From contig CATKYP010000027.1 in NCBI GenBank assembly GCA_949840855.1, positions 1 to 9,490 on the forward strand: a stretch of 9,490 nt of DNA. Direction: 5' to 3'. The notes beneath the pieces were generated by a model, which saw nothing but the letters and a program-made list of their open reading frames with translations, was not told the origin of the DNA and searched no databases. Of the stretch, positions 1-6,481 are shown piece after piece; position 1 is the stretch's first letter; each line of letters begins with the position of its first letter. The translations under genes and the position numbers were made by a program. Source of the stretch: an uncultured Bacilli bacterium (GTDB lineage: Bacteria > Bacillota_I > Bacilli_A > RF39 > UBA660).

Positions 1-228
1 AAAGATAATAAAATTATTAATACTAATTTTTATAAAGTTGATAATCATAATATTGGTCAAATAAAACTGATTTCTACTGCATCAGATACAAAAATATATA
101 ACAATATGATATGCTTTTCATATAACAACAAGTTAGTTATTATTACTTTCAACTGTACCGAAAATCTAAAAGATGAATGGATTAATGTAGGAGATTTTAT
201 TATTGATTCATTATTTTTCAAGGAATAA
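1..228 (+). CDS. C-terminal part of an unidentified plus-strand protein
   Basis: Frame 1 is open from the first base to a TAA at 226-228, giving 75 codons with no start inside that looks used, so the gene begins left of the window. The visible end alternates short hydrophobic strands (KLISTAS, KLVIITFNC) with a closing helix-like stretch (EWINVGDFIIDSLFFKE). This strand-then-amphipathic-helix ending recalls the C-terminus of PsbP/DcrB/Mog1-like folds, but that is only a resemblance by eye and I do not name a family. It lacks TM segments in the visible part. It converges on the yukD-essC operon and ends at the shared terminator at 264-295. It could be a secretion-system accessory or an unrelated neighbour; the sequence shown cannot decide. 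Its Asn/Ile/Lys-rich composition matches the neighbouring genes, which supports it being genuinely coding. Confidence 0.6.
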   Translation, partial: KDNKIINTNFYKVDNHNIGQIKLISTASDTKIYNNMICFSYNNKLVIITFNCTENLKDEWINVGDFIIDSLFFKE

Positions 229-263
229 CTATTTTACTAAATTTACTGAAAATAAAAAAATAA

Positions 264-295
264 GGTTAAGTGAAATTATCCATTTCTACTTAACC
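264..295. terminator. Bidirectional intrinsic terminator between convergent genes
   Basis: The arm GGTTAAGTGAAAT (264-276) pairs with ATTTCTACTTAACC (282-295) around the loop TATCC, with one bulged base, giving 13 pairs. On the plus strand it is followed by ATTTTTAAATAA. On the minus strand it is followed by TTATTTTTTTATTTTC. It lies between the plus-strand stop at 228 and the minus-strand stop at 300-302, so it can end both transcripts. Confidence 0.85.
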
Positions 296-299
296 ATTT

Positions 300-551
300 T
301 TAAATAAGTAATAACTTAGATCCATTTACCATTCCAGAATCTTTAACAATATTGTTCAAATTTATAACATATCCTGATATTGCATCATATAAAAGAGCAT
401 TCTGATTTATCACATAATTTTCATCTGATAATCCATTTATAACCTTTTGAATCAAATCGGTTGCTACTTTGACATTTAAATTAATTGGAATAAATACATC
501 AAAACTCTCATCAATTGTTGCTGCATAAACTGTAACTAATATTTTATCCAT
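300..551 (-). CDS. yukD: YukD/EsaB-family ubiquitin-like type VII secretion protein
   Basis: An 83-residue protein with the size and pattern of YukD/EsaB, the small cytosolic ubiquitin-fold component of Bacillota type VIIb secretion systems (about 80 residues in Bacillus and Staphylococcus). Visible features are an N-terminal beta strand (KILVTVYAA), a helix around residues 28-40, and the typical ending GMVNGSKLLLI at 73-83, which corresponds to the G-hydrophobic-x-NGD-x-L ending of YukD. There is no C-terminal di-glycine, so it is not a conjugated modifier. The family is required for or modulates Esx secretion, and its precise biochemical role is unsettled. The start is supported by AGGTGAT a few bases upstream of ATG. 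It begins 8 bases after the essC stop, so the two are almost certainly cotranscribed. In many known loci yukD precedes essC; here it follows it and closes the operon. Confidence 0.88.
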   Translation of the reverse strand: MDKILVTVYAATIDESFDVFIPINLNVKVATDLIQKVINGLSDENYVINQNALLYDAISGYVINLNNIVKDSGMVNGSKLLLI

Positions 552-559
552 AAAATCAC

Positions 560-3500
560 CTACTTTGCAAACTTAACATTTACTCTATCTCCAGAATCAA
601 CTACTACAATTTGATCATTTGGATCCTGTTCATCATATACACCATATTCTCTTTTTGCTGGGAAAATGTGTTGATCAAAGAACTCACTACCAACAAATAT
701 ACCATAATCAGTATCTAAATTCTCATACCATCCTTGCTTCTTAATATATGAGAAATTGCTATCTATATCTACTATAATAAATTTATAAACATTTGTTTTG
801 ATAGCAATATCCATTAAATCTGACACGCTTTTAGCATCAGAATTTTGATTCTCTTTTAAATGTTTCTCTAAAGTCGTATATCCAAATATAAATATTGGAA
901 CCTTATCCTTAACTTCATTATTCCCAATATACCTTTGCATATTATTACATAAAACTGGAACCAACTTATTAAAATTAGAACTATATACTTTTATATTTTG
1001 ATATTCATCAAATTCAAACCCTTGGAAAGTATTTAAAACTATTGGATGACAACCACTTGCAGTATCAAATATTTTAAGCAAACTTTGTAAGAATACGGTA
1101 AAATCTCCAAACTTATTACCAGAAATCATTGTAATAAACTTAGAAAAATCATATGAATATAATTGAGCAGTTTCAATCTCAAGACCAAGAATAATATTAT
1201 CAATACTCTTTTCAAGAGACAAATACTTATTAATTCTAACGATATTAGGCAAATCAGGAACTGGAGATACTTGCTGTACTTTAGTAGATAACTCTTTAAA
1301 TATATAATCCAAGTTTTGATATAAATCCTGTTCTTCAAATATAAGTGCTGTTTGAAATTCAAATACAGAATCATTAACCCTAATAAGTCCTCTACCAGGG
1401 CAATTTGAAGGAATCACATCAGTTCTATCAACTACCATATAATAATCTGTTGATTCAAGTAATTGCAAACAAACTCTTTGTGGAAAATTATTAGCAATTC
1501 TAAACTCTAAAGCTGAAGGAGTAGTTCCCGAAAATACTATAGTAATACCATTTTTACTGCAATCTCTAGTAAGTGGTATAAATATTTCATCAAATAACTC
1601 ATCAAATTGTTCCTTAAATACCTCCATTCCATTTATTAAAACAACTATATTTGGCATTCTTTGACCAGAAAGTCTGCAAAAACTTTCATAACTTCCACCA
1701 TAACTAGAAAAAATCTTTTTTCTCTTCTTATTCTCCTTCTGAAGAATTTTAAATAATCTAATAATTTTCTCTCCATCATTTATTAGAAGTACATCCCCAA
1801 CCTGTGGTGCTTTCATATAATTTTTTAATGTCTCAGCACCTAAATCAATAATATAAAAATTAACCTCACTAGAATCATGAGTAGTAATAATAGAATAAAT
1901 TAGAGTAGATAATAAAGTAGTCTTTCCACTTCCTGTCATACCAATAACAGCTGTATTTCCACCATTAGTAATAGGAAGTCTAACAATACCCTGTAATTGT
2001 TGCTTAGGATTATCATATTCGCCAATTACTGGATTTAATACACAAGCATAATCTGTTGGTTTATATTTAGTTCTTACATTCTCTATATAAATAGTTGAAG
2101 GAACATTAGGTAACCATAAATTACTTTCCTTATATCCTTGTTTTACAGCTACATCAATTACATACTTAAGTACATTCTTAAGCTCTTCACCTAAGTTTTC
2201 TATCTTATTAGGACCAACATCCGTATTTTCTTCAATACTTCTAATAATTTGACCTACCTCATTAACAAAATCAATTGCATTATCGACTTTACTTCTAGCC
2301 TTTTCAAATGGAACATATTGTGAACCAGAATATGCAGATTGCCCTAAAATATAATACTCATCATATCCAACCTGCAAATAAAATCGTCCAGCTTCTTTAA
2401 TGTATGCAGCATCTGGCTTTTGTAACATTTCTTTACTATCTTCCGCGGTTTGAACCTTACAACATACTTTAAACTTAGAATTAGACCAAATTTGATCATC
2501 TACAACACCACTAGGTTTTTGAGTTGCTAATATCAAATGTACCCCTAAACTACGACCAATACGTGCTATAGAAATTAATTGATCCATAAATTCTGGTTGT
2601 TGAGCCTTAAGTTCAGCAAATTCATCACATATAATAAATAAATGAGAAATAGGAGATTCTAATTTACCATCTCTATATAATTTTTGATACTTATAAATAT
2701 CAATTGTACCAATATTTAATTTTTCCTTTGCAGCATTAAAAATTCTCTGTCTTCTTTTTACTTCACTATCAATTGATACTAAAGTTCTTTTCATAGATGC
2801 TTTATCAAGATTTGTAATTGTTCCCACAAGATGAGGAAGTCTAATTTTAAGACTACGATTTTCAAAGGCTCCAGCAAGGCCTCCTCCTTTATAATCAATT
2901 AAAACAAACTGAACCTCATCTGGATTATAATTAATAGCAAGAGATAAAATATAAGTAATTATAAACTCACTTTTTCCACTTCCTGTCATACCAGCAACTA
3001 ACCCATGAGGTCCATGATACTTTTCATGTAAATCTAAATTTATCAAATTACCTGTAGCATCTATTCCAACTGGTGCTGCTAAACTATTAACAATATTTGA
3101 ATTTTTCCATCTATTAACTATATTTAATTGTTCTACTTTTCCAACATCATACATTTCTAAAAAACCATATTTATCAGGCAAATTACCAACAATAGTTGTA
3201 TTAGTTTTAACAGGAATATTAGCAAGATAAGATAAACATCTTGAAAGATTAATTTTTTTCTCATCTAAAAACTCTGGCGCAAAGTGAATTATATCTGCTT
3301 CTTGCATAACACTTGCAAAACATGCCCCATCATTCTTAGAATAATTAACAAAGTAAGAACACTCCATTGGAACATTTGCAACCTTAGAATCAAATACCAT
3401 CATACTAAATCCCAAATTAGAATTATTTTTAAGAACATCCTGAAGTATTTTTAAATTTCTATATTCATCAATTGTATCAGTAATAATTAAATAGTATGGT

Positions 3501-5137
3501 AAATAATCCATATAATTAGCATTATCTCTACCATTACCTTGAGCTTCTTTTCGTCTATTTATTTCAAACTCTAAATAATTTGAAATAGATTGAGCCTCAC
3601 TATGATCCGTTGCAAAGAAACGAATACTATAATCATTACTCCATAAATGAGGAAGTCTTTCTATATAATTATAATAATCTTGATTATTTTTACTTGTCAA
3701 AATAACTAACTTTAAGTCACTATAACTATGAAGAGTAACAAGCTGTAATATAATACCCATTATATATTGGCTATTAAGATTATTTTCAGATATAAATGCC
3801 ACTTTATTTCTAGCAATTAAAGAAACTGTTGCAGGTACATCTTTAATATACCTATTATCATTTATAATTTTTCTTATGTCCTCTGTTATTCTATTTTCTT
3901 CTTCAACATAATCCTCTTCTTGATAATCAATTACACAATCAAGAGGAATAGTTCCAACACCAAGTCTTATACTCAAAAAATCATAATTATCAATATTTCT
4001 AGAAAATAACATATTATTTCTATTTAAAATAATCTCTTCGCATCTTTCTAATGGCACATTATTATTCTGCAAAATAGATCTTTGTTCTTCCACTGCATCT
4101 TGAAGTATTTTATTTTTCTTCTTTAAATACTTTTTAAATTTTGCAATTCTTCGTTTATTTCTAATCTTATTAATAGCTTTTGATACTAATGATTCAAATA
4201 ATGGCCATATAATACTAACAAATATCATACTAGCAGACATAATAATTGACATAATAGCACTCTTCTTAACATTAGGATCGGGACTAAACAAATTATCAAA
4301 ACTACCTATAACTGTAATAATCGAAGTACTACTCATAACCAGAGAAGGTATCATCATCATCATTATAGAATTTTCATTTTTTTCTATCATAGGGGGAGGA
4401 GAAATTTTTAAATGCAAAGTCTTAAATTGACTTCTAAAGACTGGCGTCTTCCAATAATAATCTTTTTCTTCATAAAAATTTGTATGTACTTCTCCATTAT
4501 TATTTATATTACCTATTATAAAATTATTAGATATTTGTGCTAGTTTAGATGAATAAATAAAAACCGAATTATTAATATTATTAATTAATATATTATCTCC
4601 ATATATAGTCATACGAAGACCTAATAGAAAAACAACATCTAACTTTTGTAAAACCTTTTCTTCAATATTTCTACCATTTACATATATAGGAATACCTGTA
4701 TTAAGATTTTTAATTGTATAAACTCCATTTTCACATTCAATAGTAGCTTGCTTCTTATTAATCATTGGACATTGATAAATTATATCCAAATTATTACCAT
4801 TACCAATAGTAATAGTACCATTAATAGGAAGTTTTTTATATATAAAATTATTTTCATAACTTTTATCTATATATAATGTTATATATTCATCTTTTCCAAC
4901 AATTATTTGATAAAAACGATATATTTGAAGCTCTACTCTTTCAATTACCTTGCCATTTTCTATTATCTGAATATCATTATTGCTTTTCATCACCCATTTA
5001 CCATTTTCTTCTTCCACATTCAAAAGAGAGCGTTTTTCATTTCTTTCATTATAATCAGTAATAATATAATTACCAGAAATAACATTTGGTAATAAAAATG
5101 TATACATTCTAAACCTTTGCAATATATATATCTTCAT
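560..5137 (-). CDS. essC: EssC/YukBA-type FtsK/SpoIIIE ATPase of the type VIIb secretion system
   Basis: This is the membrane motor that recruits and drives WXG100/LXG substrates through the Esx system. Positions below count from the upstream in-frame GTG at 5146. Two FHA-like domains fill residues 10-95 and 105-185. Two TM helices follow at about 262-283 and 296-320, then a basic coiled stretch (325-360) and a degenerate ATPase-like region. ATPase D1 has Walker A GMTGSGKS (719-726), Walker B LFIICDE (836-842) and RIGRSLGVHLILATQKPS (862-879). D2 has Walker A GMTGSGKT (1069-1076), but its Walker B-like strand reads IVVLING, with Asn where Asp is usual. D3 (about 1330-1528) keeps the fold pattern but its P-loop position reads SGNKFGDFT, lacking GK[ST]. 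I chose the ATG at 5137 over the GTG at 5146 because AAGAGGTG is the ribosome binding site and overlaps the GTG. That gives 1525 residues, close to the roughly 1500 usual for EssC. Confidence 0.95.
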   Translation of the reverse strand: MKIYILQRFRMYTFLLPNVISGNYIITDYNERNEKRSLLNVEEENGKWVMKSNNDIQIIENGKVIERVELQIYRFYQIIVGKDEYITLYIDKSYENNFIYKKLPINGTITIGNGNNLDIIYQCPMINKKQATIECENGVYTIKNLNTGIPIYVNGRNIEEKVLQKLDVVFLLGLRMTIYGDNILINNINNSVFIYSSKLAQISNNFIIGNINNNGEVHTNFYEEKDYYWKTPVFRSQFKTLHLKISPPPMIEKNENSIMMMMIPSLVMSSTSIITVIGSFDNLFSPDPNVKKSAIMSIIMSASMIFVSIIWPLFESLVSKAINKIRNKRRIAKFKKYLKKKNKILQDAVEEQRSILQNNNVPLERCEEIILNRNNMLFSRNIDNYDFLSIRLGVGTIPLDCVIDYQEEDYVEEENRITEDIRKIINDNRYIKDVPATVSLIARNKVAFISENNLNSQYIMGIILQLVTLHSYSDLKLVILTSKNNQDYYNYIERLPHLWSNDYSIRFFATDHSEAQSISNYLEFEINRRKEAQGNGRDNANYMDYLPYYLIITDTIDEYRNLKILQDVLKNNSNLGFSMMVFDSKVANVPMECSYFVNYSKNDGACFASVMQEADIIHFAPEFLDEKKINLSRCLSYLANIPVKTNTTIVGNLPDKYGFLEMYDVGKVEQLNIVNRWKNSNIVNSLAAPVGIDATGNLINLDLHEKYHGPHGLVAGMTGSGKSEFIITYILSLAINYNPDEVQFVLIDYKGGGLAGAFENRSLKIRLPHLVGTITNLDKASMKRTLVSIDSEVKRRQRIFNAAKEKLNIGTIDIYKYQKLYRDGKLESPISHLFIICDEFAELKAQQPEFMDQLISIARIGRSLGVHLILATQKPSGVVDDQIWSNSKFKVCCKVQTAEDSKEMLQKPDAAYIKEAGRFYLQVGYDEYYILGQSAYSGSQYVPFEKARSKVDNAIDFVNEVGQIIRSIEENTDVGPNKIENLGEELKNVLKYVIDVAVKQGYKESNLWLPNVPSTIYIENVRTKYKPTDYACVLNPVIGEYDNPKQQLQGIVRLPITNGGNTAVIGMTGSGKTTLLSTLIYSIITTHDSSEVNFYIIDLGAETLKNYMKAPQVGDVLLINDGEKIIRLFKILQKENKKRKKIFSSYGGSYESFCRLSGQRMPNIVVLINGMEVFKEQFDELFDEIFIPLTRDCSKNGITIVFSGTTPSALEFRIANNFPQRVCLQLLESTDYYMVVDRTDVIPSNCPGRGLIRVNDSVFEFQTALIFEEQDLYQNLDYIFKELSTKVQQVSPVPDLPNIVRINKYLSLEKSIDNIILGLEIETAQLYSYDFSKFITMISGNKFGDFTVFLQSLLKIFDTASGCHPIVLNTFQGFEFDEYQNIKVYSSNFNKLVPVLCNNMQRYIGNNEVKDKVPIFIFGYTTLEKHLKENQNSDAKSVSDLMDIAIKTNVYKFIIVDIDSNFSYIKKQGWYENLDTDYGIFVGSEFFDQHIFPAKREYGVYDEQDPNDQIVVVDSGDRVNVKFAK

Positions 5138-5168
5138 AAGAGACACCTCTTCTTATTCTCATAGATTA

Positions 5169-5196
5169 ATTATAGCATATGTATATAAGTTGTAAA
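5169..5196 (-). promoter_or_regulatory. Promoter of the essC-yukD operon
   Basis: Read on the minus strand: -35 TTTACA (5196-5191), a 16-base spacer, and -10 TATAAT (5174-5169) preceded by TGC, an extended -10. The predicted transcript starts near 5162, leaving a leader of about 25 bases that carries the AGAGGTG ribosome site before the ATG at 5137. The short leader argues against a riboswitch for essC. Motif-based call. Confidence 0.65.
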
Positions 5197-5207
5197 ATCC
5201 CCTTTTA

Positions 5208-5253
5208 ATATTTTTAAAATAAAATCAAAAATATTTTTAAAATAAAATCAAAA
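5208..5253. repeat. Tandem 23-base direct repeat between divergent promoters
   Basis: Positions 5208-5230 and 5231-5253 are identical. The unit is an ATATTTTT / AAAATAAAATC-type A/T tract and contains a single C. It sits upstream of both -35 boxes (5196 leftward, 5260 rightward). It could act as an UP element or a regulator site for one or both promoters, or be simple slippage in AT-rich spacer DNA. The two copies are about two helical turns apart, so both would present the same face to a protein. Confidence 0.7.
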
Positions 5254-5259
5254 AAAGTA

Positions 5260-5287
5260 TTGACATATTATTAAAATATTATATAAT
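5260..5287 (+). promoter_or_regulatory. Near-consensus promoter of the noncoding RNA gene
   Basis: The -35 TTGACA (5260-5265) and -10 TATAAT (5282-5287) are both perfect matches to the sigma-A consensus, with a 16-base spacer. A-tracts lie directly upstream (5241-5256), as in UP elements. The start is expected near G5294, which is also the first base of a helix closing the 5' domain of the transcript. This is the strongest promoter motif in the window and no protein gene lies downstream of it. Confidence 0.82.
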
Positions 5288-5293
5288 GATATT

Positions 5294-5815
5294 GTAAGCA
5301 TATGAGTTATGTACGAAGACATAGATTATCAATGTTAAAATAACACAAATTAAATTAAATTTTAAGCATTACATAATTTAATCTATAATGAGTGAAATTT
5401 AAATTATAATTGAAAATTACAATTTTAGCATAATAATCAAGCCGATTAAAATTATCACCTCATATGTACAAAATTGAGAAGAAAGAAAACTTCAAACAGG
5501 CGATTGTTAGTATGAATCATACCGCATTATTGGTATAATGTGAACAATTGACAAACTCCAGTAAAATGTAGGAAAAGTAATATTTATAAAATAAATAAGG
5601 CCAATTACTTTTCAATTAAATTCTTGGATATGTGTTTAAATTCAAATGCTAGCTGCACATTGTCTCATAAATCTATGCTATAAGGTTTAGCCTGTTACCA
5701 AGAATCCAATTAAAGAGAAAGATAAACTCAGAATGATAATGCTATATAGATATAGAAATATAGTCTATATAGTTCAAACTGAAAAAGCTATTGAAAAAAT
5801 AGCTTTTTAATTTTG
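5294..5815 (+). ncRNA. Candidate large structured noncoding RNA, about 515 nt, class unidentified
   Basis: A consensus promoter reads into this segment and a hairpin plus T-run terminator ends it. No frame has a credible ORF; the longest ATG frames are 13-14 codons with no ribosome site. Helices visible by eye: GTA+CATATGAG (5294-5306, AG bulge) with CTCATATGTAC (5459-5469), closing a 5' domain; inside it ATAGATTA (5321-5328) with TAATCTAT (5379-5386), and TGTTA/TAACA (5333-5345). AACAGGC (5495-5501) pairs with GCCTGTT (5690-5696). A three-way junction spans 5501-5550. GAAAAGTAAT (5572-5581) pairs with ATTACTTTTC (5604-5613) over an inner ATTTAT/ATAAAT hairpin. ATTCTTGG (5620-5627) pairs with CCAAGAAT (5698-5705). 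A GAAA-capped stem lies at 5742-5772. I see no RNase P (GAGGAAAGTCC), tmRNA tag/acceptor, SRP or T-box signatures. Size and complexity recall large ornate RNAs such as ROOL, GOLLD or OLE, but I cannot assign it. Pairings are hand-found, not energy-minimised. Confidence 0.75.
5782..5814. terminator. Intrinsic terminator of the noncoding RNA, possibly bidirectional
   Basis: AAAAAGCTAT (5782-5791) pairs perfectly with ATAGCTTTTT (5799-5808) around a TGAAAAA loop, followed by AATTTT. The A-run on the 5' side means the minus strand also shows the stem ending in a T-run, so it may also stop leftward transcription coming from trmL before it reaches the RNA gene. Confidence 0.85.
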
Positions 5816-5879
5816 CTATAAAAATTTTTCTATCCAAATAATATATATAACTCTTCACATATTTAATAAAATTTTCTAA

Positions 5880-5940
5880 AAAGATAGCAACTATAAATTT
5901 TAAACTTACATAAAGAAGAAAAATTAATTTAGCTATCTTT
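5880..5940 (-). terminator. Possible weak terminator at the end of trmL
   Basis: GCTATCTTT at 5932-5940 and AAAGATAGC at 5880-5888 are exact complements. On the minus strand the stem is followed by TTTTTAG. One arm overlaps the last codons and stop (TAG) of trmL. The 43-base AT-rich loop is long for an intrinsic terminator, so the call is tentative; the hairpin at 5782-5808 could do the job instead. Confidence 0.35.
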
Positions 5941-6445
5941 CTAAATAATCATTGCCCTTATGTGGCTCATCAAATAATAAATTATTGTAATTTTGCTGAC
6001 GAAGTACCTCATATATAACAATAGCACAGCAATTAGATAGATTAAGCGCACGAACATTGTCTGACATAGGTATTCTAATACATCTATCTAATTTATCTCT
6101 TAGAATTTCTTTAGGAATACCAGTAGACTCTTTTCCAAATATAAAATATAAATTTTTATTATCATCATTAGAATAATTAAAACTACTATGAGGTTTATGC
6201 CCATATCTAGTAAAATAATAAAATTCACCTTTATTATTTTTATTTAAAAAATCATCAAAACTATCATATACATAATATTCCAACTTATCTATATAATTAA
6301 CACCACTTCTTTTAATATGAGCATCATCAAGTACAAAACCAAAAGGTTTGATTAAATGAAGTACAGTGTTAGTTGCCACACAAGTACGCATAATATTCCC
6401 AGTATTCTGTGGTATTTCTGGTTGATATAAAACTATATTATTCAT
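5933..6445 (-). CDS. trmL: TrmL-family tRNA (cytidine/uridine-34) 2'-O-methyltransferase
   Basis: A SPOUT-class methyltransferase of 170 residues (E. coli TrmL is 157). The family 2'-O-methylates the wobble base C34 or U34 of certain leucine tRNAs in the cytoplasm using S-adenosylmethionine. All hallmark segments are present: the N-terminal IVLYQPEIPQNTGNIMRTC (4-22) with the NTGNxxR catalytic-Arg motif, FGKESTGIP (103-111), and IPMSDNVRALNLSN (125-138), which with the following helix forms the C-terminal trefoil knot that binds AdoMet. A short C-terminal extension after residue 150 looks lineage-specific. The start is well supported by GGAGGAG four bases before ATG. It lies 25 bases after the upstream thioredoxin-like gene and is probably its operon partner. 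Substrate identity is inferred from the family; some SpoU/TrmL relatives act on other tRNAs. Confidence 0.94.
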   Translation of the reverse strand: MNNIVLYQPEIPQNTGNIMRTCVATNTVLHLIKPFGFVLDDAHIKRSGVNYIDKLEYYVYDSFDDFLNKNNKGEFYYFTRYGHKPHSSFNYSNDDNKNLYFIFGKESTGIPKEILRDKLDRCIRIPMSDNVRALNLSNCCAIVIYEVLRQQNYNNLLFDEPHKGNDYLER

Positions 6446-6463
6446 AAAACTCCTCCAACGAAA

Positions 6464-6481
6464 AAGAAGATTAATCTTCTT
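6464..6481 (-). repeat. Perfect palindrome over the stop of the thioredoxin-like gene
   Basis: AAGAAGA-TTAA-TCTTCTT is an 18-base perfect palindrome that includes the TAA stop at 6471-6473. On the minus strand it is followed by TTTC, so it could act as a weak attenuator between the thioredoxin-like gene and trmL. Each arm has only two G/C pairs and the arm is partly dictated by the C-terminal Glu-Glu-Asp codons, so it may be incidental. Confidence 0.3.

Noticed and set aside
1126..1374. An 82-codon frame on the minus strand inside essC
   Set aside because: Out-of-frame shadow of essC; its Leu/Ile/Tyr-rich composition is what a shifted AT-rich frame gives.
4876..5092. Two overlapping plus-strand frames of 61 codons opposite the start of essC
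   Set aside because: Antisense shadows over the FHA-coding region with no ribosome site and low-complexity Phe/Tyr/His-rich products.
5135..5146. GTG at 5146 as the start of essC
   Set aside because: The AAGAGGTG ribosome site overlaps this GTG; the ATG at 5137 lies at the right distance from it.
5302..5343. A 13-codon ATG frame (MSYVRRHRLSMLK) at the start of the RNA transcript
   Set aside because: No ribosome site precedes the ATG, it overlaps the 5' closing helix, and it is too short to support without conservation.
5567..5580. TGTAGGAAAAGTAA resembling the GAGGAAAGTCC core of RNase P RNA
   Set aside because: The match breaks at the invariant TCC and G positions, the other P4 strand (ACAGAA-type) is absent, and the segment is explained by the 5572-5613 hairpin.
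5647..5691. A 14-codon ATG frame (MLAAHCLINLCYKV) in the RNA region
   Set aside because: No ribosome site, and it overlaps proposed long-range helices. It also does not have the character of a tmRNA tag.
5816..5879. Possible feature between the RNA terminator and the trmL end
   Set aside because: Only AT-rich sequence with no ORF, no convincing promoter and no strong hairpin.
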